Source of the DNA: Pseudovirgaria hyperparasitica
Taxonomy: Eukaryota > Ascomycota > Dothideomycetes > Acrospermales > Acrospermaceae
Length of the DNA stretch: 64,000 bases
Reading direction: 5' to 3'
Assembly (NCBI RefSeq): GCF_010093815.1
Contig: NW_022985558.1
Span: 6,640 to 70,639 of the forward strand
Part shown: piece after piece, positions 23,761 to 34,979 of the stretch
How positions within the stretch are numbered: position 1 is the first letter of the stretch
Layout: every line of letters begins with the position of its first letter
Notes under the pieces: generated by a model
Seen by the model: only the letters and a program-made list of their open reading frames with translations
What the model was told of the DNA's origin: nothing
Database searches by the model: none
Translations under genes and position numbers: made by a program

Positions 23761-23995
23761 ATAATAATAATAATATTAGTAAACTAGGTAGAGTACCACT
23801 CTATAGGCGCATGCCTCCTCTAGTCTAAGCTACTATATAAGAAGAAACCTACGAATAGGAAAAACTCCCTTATATCCATAACTACGCTCTATCTATCCTC
23901 TCGTTCTTTATATATATATAGCCCTAGGGGCTACCTATGGGCCTATAGCCTATATTATAATAGTTTACCCTTAGGTAGCACGTATAGATACGGAG

Positions 23996-24028
23996 ATTAT
24001 TAGTTAAGGGCTACCCTTAACTAATAAT
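23996..24028. repeat. Perfect hairpin near the LINE 3' end
   Basis: 15-bp arms (ATTATTAGTTAAGGG and its complement) around CTA. The same hairpin occurs near the LINE 5' end and in the second LINE copy. Confidence 0.7.
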
Positions 24029-26570
24029 CGCGGTTCTCCCGGGGTTCTTCCGACGTATACCGGGGTTCTTCTAGTATATATTAGGCTTCTTCCGGTATAT
24101 ATACGCGGGTCTACTAGAACTAGGGGAGAGGAAGGTATATAAGCATCTATCGGGCGACGTCCTTAGAGTACTTATTAAGCTATCGTGTAATATCGGAGGT
24201 CCTCGTTATATAGACGAGGGCTTATCTTAGGATATAGAGGCTAGAGCACGTCGCGAGGTAGTGGCGTATTATACCTCTCCGGCCGCAGTCCTCGCACTAG
24301 AGAGATATATCTAGGACACCTCTCTAGTAGAGATAATATAGAAGACCTATGGCGCCTATTCGGGCTTAGAGGAGTATAGATACTTAGGCCTTCGTTAGCC
24401 CTTTATATATCTATTTACTCGGTTCCTTCTAAGGCCCTCGGATCTATTCTAGATACCTATTCTATTAGGAGGCCCACTAGGCTTTAAGTACCTCCCTCTA
24501 TTTATCCTAGATCTACGACCGTATAACGCGGCTAAGCTTCTTAGAGCTCTATTAGCTCGGGACGGTATCCGGGTTATTTCGAACCTCCTATATAGTCTAG
24601 CTCGAGTCCGCCTCTATATGGTATTTATATTATACTCGAGTTTATTCTATAGTAGGGAGGGCCTAGTAATACGCGCGGATACGTGTGCGTAGTACGGCGA
24701 AGGTATATACTCTATCTCCTCCACGTTCTTATGCTTATTATTTAGTAAAGTATATAAGTCTCTATATCTAGTAGAAGTCCTATATACTTATTACGTTTAT
24801 CTCGCGTTAGAGGAGTATTATATTAGTAGCTTTATATACGCCGGAGATAAGGCGGAGTATACGGTTTTATATAGACTTAAGCTTTACCCGCCAAGCTTAT
24901 ATAAGGGCCGTATACTAGTACTCGTGTCCGTATATAAAGGCTAGGCGTACTAGGGAGACGTATAGCTGTCTCACCTTATCCTGGGCTATTCTCTATATAG
25001 ATGCCGTAATCCGGCGTATAGCGGTTTCTACCTAGAGGGCTCTAGAGACGGCGTGTGCCACCTATGGTCCCTATTTTAGCTTATTATTAATTATAACGCC
25101 GAGTGCTCGTATACTCTATACTAGTAGTTCTATAAAGGCGTCGATTTAGGGACGACGTGCCCCCTCCCTAGTAGCCTATTCTCTATAGCGGTTAATAAAG
25201 TATATAAGCTAGTATTTTTTAGGTGCGAATTTTACTCCGTGGCGCTTTACCCACTAGATGCATTTCTTGTAGTCTTATTCGAGTCGTATACATGTTCTAC
25301 TAGTACTACTATCGACCGTAAGGAGGTATATATCGTCCGCGTATCCGACTACCTCTATATATTCTATTCTCTAAAGGAGGTCTACTATAAAGAAGAGGAA
25401 GAGGATCGGGGAGATGGTACTCCCTTACGGGATGCCGTATACCGTCTCCTTATATTCGCTTCGGTATCCGGGGATATATATTTAAGTAGTCCTTTACGCG
25501 AGGAAGGACTATATAAATTATATAATCTACTTAGGTATTCGCCTTATCCGGAGGTTATAGATAAGTCTTATATGGTTTACCTTATTAAACGCCCCTACTA
25601 TATCTAGGGAGAGTAGCGTAACGACTCGTCCTTATTTCTATATAGTCTAGATAACCTCGAGGATGTGTTAAATAGCTATAATTAGGGAGCTTTCTACCTT
25701 CGCCTTCTGGTTTACTAGGAGAAGGCCGTGTACCTATACTACTATACTTATCTTCTTAGTAATCGTAGCTTCTAGTACCTTACTAAGGTAGAAGAGAAGG
25801 GCGATCGACCTCCATCCCTTCGGCGTGTTTAGACTCTTCCCTAGTTTTAGGAGTATAACTATATATATAGTTCGGAAGCTCTATAGGTAGTATCCTATAC
25901 GGGCGCACGCTCGGAATATATAGCCTATAATTAGTAAGGTCGCCTATATAGTCCTCTTAAGGCATCGATTTAGAATTCCGTCTAGTCTAGGCGCTTTATC
26001 GTTCGGGAGTATCTTAATAGCGCCGAGTATATCGTCGTCCGTAATTTCCCTAGGGATACTCACGGCTTCCGGGTATTCCGTGCCGTCGATATCTAATAGA
26101 TCTACGGGTTCTAGGAGAGGGAATATAACCTCTTATAGGATCTCTATTTTCTTAAGGCTCGTGGAGTATATCTTTTCTTAATATATAAGAGGGGGTATAA
26201 GTAGTATAGGTGTCGGGGAGGCGGTGCTTTTAGCCTATTTTACTATATACCATAGTCTAGTAGTATTACGTGTGTGTCTATCCGTAACTATACGCTACTA
26301 TTTATGTCGCTTATTACGGAGGACCTTATCTCGTTATCTTCTCGCCTCTCTCTATTCATTCTACGCTTTAGATATACGGTTATAGTATACGCGTATATAT
26401 AATCTCCGGACTTCTCGCCTATACTCTCGTACTTAAGGTATACTTTTCGGGTCTAGGGGTCTATATATTTAGTACGGCACGTGTTTATCTCTTACTCCCT
26501 AGTACGCCTATAGGAGTATATTCACGGCCTGGTCGATGGCCGGGCTATTAGATACGTCGACTATAGACGG

Positions 26571-26590
26571 GTCTAGAATTATCGATTCCA
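26571..26590. repeat. Dispersed palindrome inside the LINE
   Basis: TCTAGAATTATCGATTCCAG. On the minus strand it reads L-E-S-I-I-L-D in the apparent LINE frame just beyond the endonuclease box, so the motif is not confined to the helicase genes. Confidence 0.5.
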
Positions 26591-28785
26591 GGTCCTTTAG
26601 GTACTTTTTCTAGTTAGTATCCTTCTATAGCTATCGCCCTCGTTAGTCTTAAGAGATAGATATATCTATTACGGTCTCTATATATTCGTAGTCGGAGTCT
26701 ATCTATATAAGGCTTAGGCGGTAGTATTAAGTCCTATTATAAATATATCTAGTGGCTAGGGTAAGGTCGAGTGTAGATCCGCCCTTATCTTATTTATATT
26801 TTCGCTAGATAATCTATTCTACTAGTATAAGAAGGTATAGAAAGCCGTGATATCGGGTACGTAGTTCTCTAGCTCGAAGCTCTTCGCGGGTAACGGTTAG
26901 TCTACCCTACTAGCTATAATAGAGGTTAAAGTCTCCTAGGAGGATATATTATCCTAGCTTGGTAGTACTCTTAAGCATGTTATCTGCCTAAAGCGATCGG
27001 TTCTAATTATATATATTATATATATAGAGGAGTCTAATATTCATCTAGAGGTATAGTATTATCCAGAGGTTATCCCGTTTAGTATACGACTATAATAAGA
27101 GTAGAATAGACTTATAGATATAGAAGAGGACTCTCCTCTCCGGTCCTAGGGGGTATATTATATAATATTCTAGGTGTGTTATTGGTTTATTCGTCTGGTA
27201 GTATTTATATAGCTCCTATATAGCGAGTATTATAGCTCCGGTCTCCTTAAGGAGTATCGCCTAGTTCTTATATTTATACTATACGTTTATCTATATAATT
27301 AGGAGTATATCTTAGTCTCTTATTAGGTGCTAGGGAATGTATAGGCCTATATATTCGTTCCTCTAAGACGCGACTATCCTTATACGGCGGCGGCCTTAGT
27401 AATTCCTTAGGGCCGTCCTATTATTAGCTTTCTCGGGATAGTTTACTATTCCTAACCGCTTCCTCGTAAGGAGGTAGTCTATAGTAGTAGTATTATAGTA
27501 AAGAGAGGAACGGTAGTAGGTCGCATCGTTTATAGCTACCTTACTCTCTTTATCCGGATTAAGTAGATATATTCGGTAATCTATTTACGTTTTATACACG
27601 TAGCCGACTATAACGGGTGCTTACCGTCGTAGTTAGAGTACTTCGCCGTGTCCCTATCCCTCTAGCCCTCTCCTCGTGTCCTATAGGGGCACTCCTAGGT
27701 ACTATATTCTTATCGATACTATCTATACCTAGTCTTTTAGGAGTACCGCTATGCCGTATACCCGTATCCCTAATAGTTAAAGCACTATATTATCGCCCAT
27801 GCTCTATCCCATAGTTCCGCCATAAGAAGCTCCCCTTCCGCTAGGAATCCCTCTTATATAATTTAATACGCGAGGGCGGGGTTCTTAAGCTCTACTATTA
27901 TAGTAGAGTATACCTTCGATCTGGTTTTAATCCCTTATATATTCTTCTACCATGCTCTTATAATCTTAATCTCTAGGTATTTTCGCTCGTTTAACTATTC
28001 TATCCGCGTGATATCCTCTTCTCTAATAATCTATCCGCTTACGGGTATAGAGTATACCTATATCGGGTATATAGCCGCCCTAATAGAGGCGCCTAGAAAG
28101 ATACTACTAATCGCGTTCGGATCGCGCGAGATAGTCTACTACGCGATATTCGTTATCGTAGTAAGTACTACTCCTCCTAGCGTGAGTTTAGCGGCGATAA
28201 CGTTTAACTATATTCCCTTTTATTTATTAATCTTACTTACTATATCCTTTAGGGATACTTACTAGACCTATACTAGGGTGTCCTTATCCTAGATTACGAC
28301 GTATATACTATACGCCACGTCGCCGGTCTAGGGGGCCCGTAGTATAGCCTCCGGTGTTACTACTATTTATATCTATATACTAGGGCGCTTACCTTAAGTA
28401 AGTTCCTCCTAGATTCTATATAGGCTAGCCTCTATTTAGTCGAGCCTACCCTCTAGTCCTCCTAGTTATATCTTCTTCTCCTCCTCCGTAATTCCCTTTA
28501 GATTCTAGATAAGGTCCTAGAATATATATAGAAGGGTCTTCTAGCCCTCTCCGGCTTCCTTCTCTATATATACTACCTAGTAGTTAATATAATCTAGGAG
28601 GGTTTCCCCTCTCGGGGTCTTCTTTATTCCGTCTATCTATAGCGGCGTACGCCTTTAGGTATGTTCTACGTTTTAGATAGGTATATAGTTACCCTCGGTA
28701 ATGTCGCTATATGGCCTTTTCTATTATACCGGTAGGGGTATATCCGGTATATACCGGGGTATATTAGTGCCTAAGGCCGCTATAT

Positions 28786-28816
28786 TTATTAGTTAAGGGC
28801 TACCCTTAACTAATAA
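28786..28816. repeat. Perfect hairpin near the LINE 5' end
   Basis: 14-bp arms (TTATTAGTTAAGGG and its complement) around CTA, 4.8 kb from its twin at the other end of the LINE. Confidence 0.7.
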
Positions 28817-29050
28817 AAGGGGGTCGGCGTATTAGCGTTCTAGTAGCGTGGTCCGTGCCTCTATCTCCGTAAGGATTTTAAGAGGGTATATATATATCTT
28901 TACACGGCGATAGCGTCTTGGTTTTAACGCTACACGTACGTGCGTATAGTAGTAGTTAGTATACTTAGTATACTCTATCGATTAAGGTGTATATCTCGCT
29001 GTATTACCCCGAATGGACCAAGTTAGCCTCTTAGGGATATAAAAGAAGTT

Positions 29051-29067
29051 TTCTATTTCTAAGTATA
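29051..29067. repeat. LINE target-site duplication, right copy
   Basis: TTCTATTTCTAAGTATA, identical to 23,744-23,760; directly behind the LINE 5' end. Confidence 0.85.
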
Positions 29068-31202
29068 CTATTCTATTAGTATATTCTATATTAAGTCCTT
29101 TAAATATAGATAGCTTATATAGTTCTTCTTTACTATTATAGGGTATTTTTAGTTTATCTACTATAGTTAGAGAGATAAAATTAGACTATACTCCGCTATT
29201 AATTAGTACTTTAATAGAGTATCTTTAATAGAGCTAAATTTTAAGAGATATTTATATTTCGTTGTCTAAGCTACTAATAGATATAAGAGATTTTCTTTTT
29301 AGCTTAGTTATTTCTCTTAGTACGTCTAGCCTTCCTAGTTTTTTTATAGCTTACTAAGTTCTTATTCCATTTCTTATATAAATTAGATTATAGATTAAAC
29401 TTATTTCTTAATTTCGCCTAAATCTACTTAAAGGTTATACTATATAATAGTCTTAGATATTAAATAAGTTCGGTACGTAACGTCCGGGTATTAGATATAT
29501 TAGTTCTCTAGATAAATCTTATTTTCTATCTATTTTAATATAAAGTAGTTTTTATTAGCTTCCTTAGTAATTATTTTATACTATTATATATCTTTATCTC
29601 TAAAGACTTTTAGAATTACTTAATTTTAATAATATTATAGAAACTATTTCTAGGTTTATTTCTTATAAAGGTAGCGAAGATAGTTATTATAAATATAAGT
29701 AACCTAGGAAGTCTTACCGTGTTCCTTATAGTAGGGTAAAATAAGTTAGTTATCTTCTAATTAGATTTCTACGCCTCTTCTAGATAGATCTCTATTATTC
29801 TTATCTATATACTTTCTATAGTAATAGATAATATAGTAAGTAATAGAGTCTTATATTATTATTAACTTATTATATAGTTTCTCTATAGTAAGGGTTTCTT
29901 TCTTACTATCTTCTTCTATAGTACTTCCTTTAATTATTACTTCTTTAGATATTATTTCTTTAGTTAATTTAGATCTTCTTATTACTTCTAAGTACTTCTA
30001 TAGTTCTACTTTTTTATAAAGTAATAGGGGTTATTTACTAGCTATTAAAATATTTCTTTTCTTTAGATACTAATCTATACTATCTTTTTCTAACTTATAT
30101 ATAAAATAGAGGTTATTAGTATAACTAGTCTATAATATAGCTATATAAGGTACTTCTTCCTTTTCTATAGTAAAGTTCCCTTATCTTAGTACCGGGTCTT
30201 TAATCTAACTTTTCTTATTCTTATTTTTCGGATATTCGCGTATATAGTATCTCTTTTTCTTATAGTAGAGATACTTACCTTTCTTCTTTAGTTACTCCTT
30301 TTCTTTATTAGATAGTTATTTTATCTATAAGGCGCTAAGCTCTATAGGTATAGGTCTATTATAGAATTCCTTATATAAGTAGTTTAGGGCTTTATTAATA
30401 TAGCTCTTTCTTATATCTTATTTAAGTATAGATTAAAAGACCTTCTTCCCTCTTTTCTCGTAGTATGTCTTATATAGTAAGTTATTAATCTAGACTATAA
30501 GCTTAATATACTCCTAGAGATTAGTAGAATAGTCTCTCTCTCTAGAGATTTCGTCCTTAATATTATTATATAATCTAGTATAGAACTAGAGAATTAGGGG
30601 TTTATTATTCTATTCTAGCTAACTAGAGATTTATTAGAACTTTAAAGTATAGTTAGACACGGATTTTATCTAGACTATTTACTAGATCCGTCTCTTAGCT
30701 ATTCTTTATTTATCTATATCTCTAAAAGTTATCTTAATATATTCCTTAAATTCTTTAAAGTATTTAAAGACCTTAGTAGTATTATTCTATTAATTCTATA
30801 GATTATTTTCTATAAAGTCCCTTAAATAGGGCTTAAACTATATAAGTATATCTCCCTTTAGTAGTCTAGTAGTAAATATAACTTATTCTTCTAGGTTCTA
30901 AATTTAATAGGCCTAGAGGTATATTCTAATCTATATTAGAAATCCTTAGAGTTTACTTCGCTTATCTTTAAAAGATTCTAGGATTTTTCTTTTAAAGCTC
31001 TCTTTAGCTTTTCTAAGTTTAACGTTTTCCCTCTAGAGCTCTACGACTTACTCCCCTAGTTCTATAATAAGATATTTAACTTATTCTATAGTTAGTACTT
31101 ATAGGGTAGTTCACGAAGATAAGGATTATCTATTATTTACTATTTTATATTTAAATAGATAGCGTGAATACTTACTTTAGAGTCTAAGATAAGTAATTAA
31201 AC

Positions 31203-32307
31203 TATAATAAACCTTCCTTAATAAGGGTACGGCTTATCCCTAAAGTAGTCTATTCTATAGAGTATTCTAGCTTTTCTAAAGGTAAAGATTCTTAGAAGGC
31301 TCTAAGAGATATAAGTGTAAAAAGGGCAGGTATAAATAGATATATAATATTCCTTATATAAGGAATATATATCTAAATAGAGTTATATAATAGGATCTAG
31401 CCGTAATAGACTATTATATAATAAACGGATCGGCGGAGTATAGCTTAAAGATAATAAGAATATAGTATAATTCTTAAAGTAAAGACTAGATAGAGAGAGA
31501 ACTAAATACATAGAGAGACCGTTCCTTATATATTCCTCCTTATACATTCTAGATCCTTCTCTTAATTAATAATAGAAATCTTCTAGACCTCTAGACGTAC
31601 GTATACATTCTATAGCTCTAGTAGTTTCCTTAGAATAGAATAGAGTAGAGTAGAACTCTATAGAACTTATAGACTCTATAGTAGAACCTAATAGAACTCT
31701 ATAGAAGTTCGTGTTTCTAAAGACCTCTAGAAGTTTCTAGAGGGTTCTAGAAACTTCTATAAGAGTATAGAGTATTTATATATATAAGTAGATAATATTA
31801 GTAATATTAATTACTAATATTAAGCTATTCCTAATAAGGAAGTATCTTATATAAACTTATTAGATATAGTAGAGGTTAAGTTTATAATAAGTAGGTTTAT
31901 AGTAAGTATTAATAGGGTATAAATAGTAACTAGCTAGTAGGCGAGTAAAGTAGTAATTATATTAGTATAAGTTTAAATTAATTACTATAGAACTATCTCT
32001 AGAGGTTAGGTCTAAGGGATCTATATAGTTCTACTAAGGTCCTCTAATTAGAATACTTATTCTAAGTATTTAGTATATTACTTAGAATACTAATATTCTA
32101 TTTCTAATTACTAGGTAGATTACTTAGAATACCTATTCTAAGTACCTATAATTAGCTCTTTCTATAGGTATCTATCTCGGCCTTAGGTTACTACCTAAGG
32201 CTATCTATTATATTATAGGTATCTCTTCTATATACTATACTATCTCTTACGCTACTCGTGCTAGAGTCTACGTATCCTTCTATGGCTCTAGCTAGTAATT
32301 TATTATA
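31203..32307 (-). mobile_element. Gypsy 5' LTR with a nested solo LTR
   Basis: Outer ends are TATAATAAACCTT and GCTAGTAATTTATTATA. After removing the nested insertion the LTR is about 530 bp, equal to the left LTR. It lies directly before the gag leader of the minus-strand body, where a 5' LTR belongs. Confidence 0.7.
31316..31886. mobile_element. Solo LTR of a second family, inserted in the Gypsy LTR
   Basis: The 571-bp insert starts TGTAAAAAGGG and ends GTTTATA. It is flanked by ATAAG on both sides (31,311-31,315 and 31,887-31,891). The left LTR shows the unoccupied site with a single GTAAG, so this is a clean 5-bp target-site duplication. No internal coding region is present, which is the mark of LTR-LTR recombination. 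It is younger than the Gypsy LTR that contains it. Confidence 0.75.
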
Positions 32308-34580
32308 GTTCTAGATAAATCTAATTTTATTACTATCGTTTATAAATAGATAGAAGAATTAGCTATATTAATAAGTCTATATATAGAAACTCTTTCTACT
32401 TTTACTATTAAAGTAAGATAGTTTCTTAGGTTAGAGTAATTAAGATAGTAGTAGACTAGAATAGACTATTTTAGTTAGTATAGATCTATATAAATATAGA
32501 TTAGTTATTACTAGAACTAAAGCGCGTAATATAGCTTTAAGTCTTATAATATATCCTTAAGCTTTATTAAGTTTACGTAGTTATTACTTAAGTTAAGTCT
32601 AATATTACCTCTCTTTATATAGTCTAGTATATATATTATTATAAGATATAGTTAACGTTAGACGATTCTAATAGATTAAGTTATTAATATTAATAGGGTC
32701 TAGTCTTATATTAAGGTTAGATCTAGTATAGTTTAAACTAGACTAAGATAGAGTATAGTAGACTCTATTCTTATATTCTATAATATCTTCTATAGTTATA
32801 CGGAATATTATATAAGTTATTAGTATAATAGTCTATAAGGTATAGTTATTAGTAGAGGTAGTTATAGATAGACTATTCTTCTTATTTAAGTAGAGAGAAG
32901 GTCTACTATAAGAGGTGGTACTACGAGTATTATAATAAGTAGTTAGAGCTATTTCTATAAACTATTATTATACTATATAAAGAGAAATTAAAATATAAGG
33001 ATTATAGACATAGAATAGTAGTCTAATAGGTTATAGAAGGATTTAGAAATATATTTAAAAGGGTAGTCTACTCTTATAATAAGGTTAATTTCTAAAGAGT
33101 AGAAATTAAGTATATATAGTCTACTTATATAGTACTCTCGCTTAATCTAGCTAACTTAACCTAGATCTATCTATTATAAGACCGTACTAGACTATAGTAG
33201 TCTAGTTAAGTCTATTCTAGTATTAGTTCTAATACTAATTTATATAGATTATTATAGATTATTATTATTACTAGCTATATATAGTATAAAAATTAGTAAA
33301 CTATATAAATTATACTAAAACTATAGTAAATCTATATAAATCTATATCTATAAGAATTAGATAATATATCTAATAATCTAAAAAACTCTATAATAAGTTA
33401 TAAAGTTTTTTAAAGAAAGAAATATTTCTTAGAAAAGATTTAAATATAGATAGTATCTAGACTTATCTAATTATATTACGTAATACGCTAGGTCTAATTA
33501 GGTAATTCTATCTATATAAAAATTTAGAATAGATAAAATCTAGTTTATTAGAAAAACGCTTATATAATTCTTAGATTAGTAGATATCTATATATATCTAA
33601 GATAAAGTATAGAGAACGACTAAGGTCTTATAAGACTTAGAATAGAAATATAGAGATAGATAATAATCTAGATTACTAAGGGTAGCTTCCTAAAGAAAGA
33701 GGATAATTATTAGAACTTAGTCTTAGATATAACCTAATCTATATATATCTTAGCTAATATAGTTAGAAGGTAGCGTAAAGGATAGTAAATAGTTATATAC
33801 TAGATAGATTAGCGTCTCTTTATATATATACTCTTAGATTTCTACTAAAAGGGTTTAATAGTAATTTATTCTATAATAGAATATACTCTATTATTCTATC
33901 TAACTATACTACTATCTAATAACTCTATTCTTATATTCTTAGTAGACTAGCCTTAATTTAGTCTAGTCTAGACTCTAGACTTACTTCTAGTATCTATTTT
34001 ACTTCTATAGTAAGCTTTTTAATATTCTAGACTAGACTCTAGAAGATATTAAGAAGAGTAGTCTCTTCTTTCTTAATCTCTCTCTCTATATATACTATCT
34101 AGTATTTAATCTTATCTATAAGAGTATCTCTAAGTAGAGTTCTCTTTATCTTAGTTATCTATAGTATTTTATACTCTTAGTTATTTTTTATTTTTTAGAT
34201 AGTAGATTAGTTATTCTAGAATATACTACTATATAGCTATTTCTATTATACTAATAGTAGGGGTATACCTAGTAGAAGCTAGGGTATATTAGTATCTAAG
34301 ACTACTATAATTATTAGTTAAGGGCTATCCTTAACTAATAAAAGAGAGTTAGTATATTAGTATTTATTAGTAGTAGTCTATACTTATTACTCTAAAGAGT
34401 TTTTAAGTATATATATATAGTATCTCTATATATTAGTACCATTATATATTATATACTATATATATATATATATATATATATTAAAGGTTATTATACTTAG
34501 TATACTCTATAAATTAATATATATAGATTACTATATCGCTCTAAATTAACTAGTTTTAGTCCCTTAGAGTGTAAGAAGTT
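32308..34580 (-). mobile_element. Second copy of the Tad-like LINE, 5' part, heavily RIP-mutated
   Basis: From about 33,860 to 34,580 the sequence aligns with 28,150-29,050 of the full LINE, including the 5' end (...AAGAAGTT), the hairpin at 34,311-34,341 and the TATACTAGGGTATATTAGT region. The part from 32,308 to 33,860 is probably more of the same element but is too mutated to align by eye. It has the same orientation as the first copy and is far more AT-rich, so it is older or was mutated in more cycles. Confidence 0.6.
34311..34341. repeat. LINE 5' hairpin, second copy
   Basis: TTATTAGTTAAGGG, loop CTA, then TCCTTAACTAATAA: the same hairpin as at 28,786 with one mismatch. Confidence 0.6.
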
Positions 34581-34600
34581 TTTTTAGATAGATAGTAGGG

Positions 34601-34780
34601 TAAAAAGTATATAAAAATACTTATTATAGATAGAGCTATAAAACTAGTAACTAGATTTTTAAATTAGACTCTAGTTAATTTAATATATAGTAAAAGATGA
34701 ATTTTTGGACGTGATTTTAGTAAGGGCGTTAGCGGAGCTAGATAAAACATTATATCTTTTTATAATTCCCTTGGAATTTA
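34601..34780 (+). repeat. Dispersed ~180-bp repeat, copy 2, at the compartment edge
   Basis: This is the counterpart of 2,150-2,339, starting TAAAAAGTATATAAAAATACTT and ending in TTTTTATAATTCCC then GGAATTTA. It is milder in RIP (GGGCGTTAGCGGAGC survives). Directly to its right the base composition changes to that of normal genes. Confidence 0.5.
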
Positions 34781-34979
34781 ACGTATTTCATGACGTTACG
34801 GCTACTATGTACGATAATATTTAAAGAGCTTATTTACTATGGAACAACGTTATATCGCGCACGAGCGTGCATGCCAAGAGTTGTACTGAAAAAGTTTCGG
34901 ACGGATGTTTAACAATAACTCCTAAGTAAGAAAGTCTTTGTTCTAAGCTGGCTATGATAGTCTATTAGACCTATGCATA

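Larger units (their letters stand above)
23761..29050 (-). mobile_element. Tad-like LINE (non-LTR retrotransposon), full span, RIP-damaged
   Basis: The 5,290-bp element lies between two identical 17-bp duplications. Its 3' end is at 23,761, where the minus strand finishes in a TAT/TTA-rich tail, as in target-primed reverse transcription. From 5' (29,050) the minus strand has an APE-type endonuclease box LLGDFNLYYS near 26,955, a reverse transcriptase with PILFLFFIVDLL and the catalytic box GYADDIYLLTVD near 25,340, and further sequence to about 24,100 where RNase H or a zinc region would sit. The Tad1 clade is inferred from fungal origin and the YADDIYLL form. Several frames are broken by TAA/TAG, but mutation is much milder than in the surrounding Gypsy, so it inserted later. 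A 5' ORF1 is expected at 28.6-27.9 kb but I could not read it. Confidence 0.85.
21340..32307 (-). mobile_element. Ty3/Gypsy retrotransposon fossil, interrupted by a LINE
   Basis: The coding strand is minus. From right to left are the 5' LTR (31,203-32,307), gag with a zinc-knuckle region near 30,220, protease and reverse transcriptase (about 23,170-22,790), RNase H (about 22,440-22,130), and the zinc-binding and part of the core region of integrase (about 21,950-21,340), ending at the inverted LTR. The body is split by the LINE at 23,761-29,050. The family follows from the pol order RT-RNaseH-IN and RT/RNase H boxes of the chromovirus-like Gypsy kind. It is thoroughly broken by many RIP changes and looks older than the LINE inside it, which is less mutated. 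Confidence 0.8.

Noticed and set aside
25239-25607. 122-codon plus-strand frame as a gene
   Set aside because: It is the opposite strand of the LINE reverse transcriptase, whose YADD box reads clearly on the minus strand.
20811-32307. A DIRS-type element, because the terminal repeats are inverted
   Set aside because: The internal region has RNase H and integrase of Ty3/Gypsy kind and no tyrosine recombinase.
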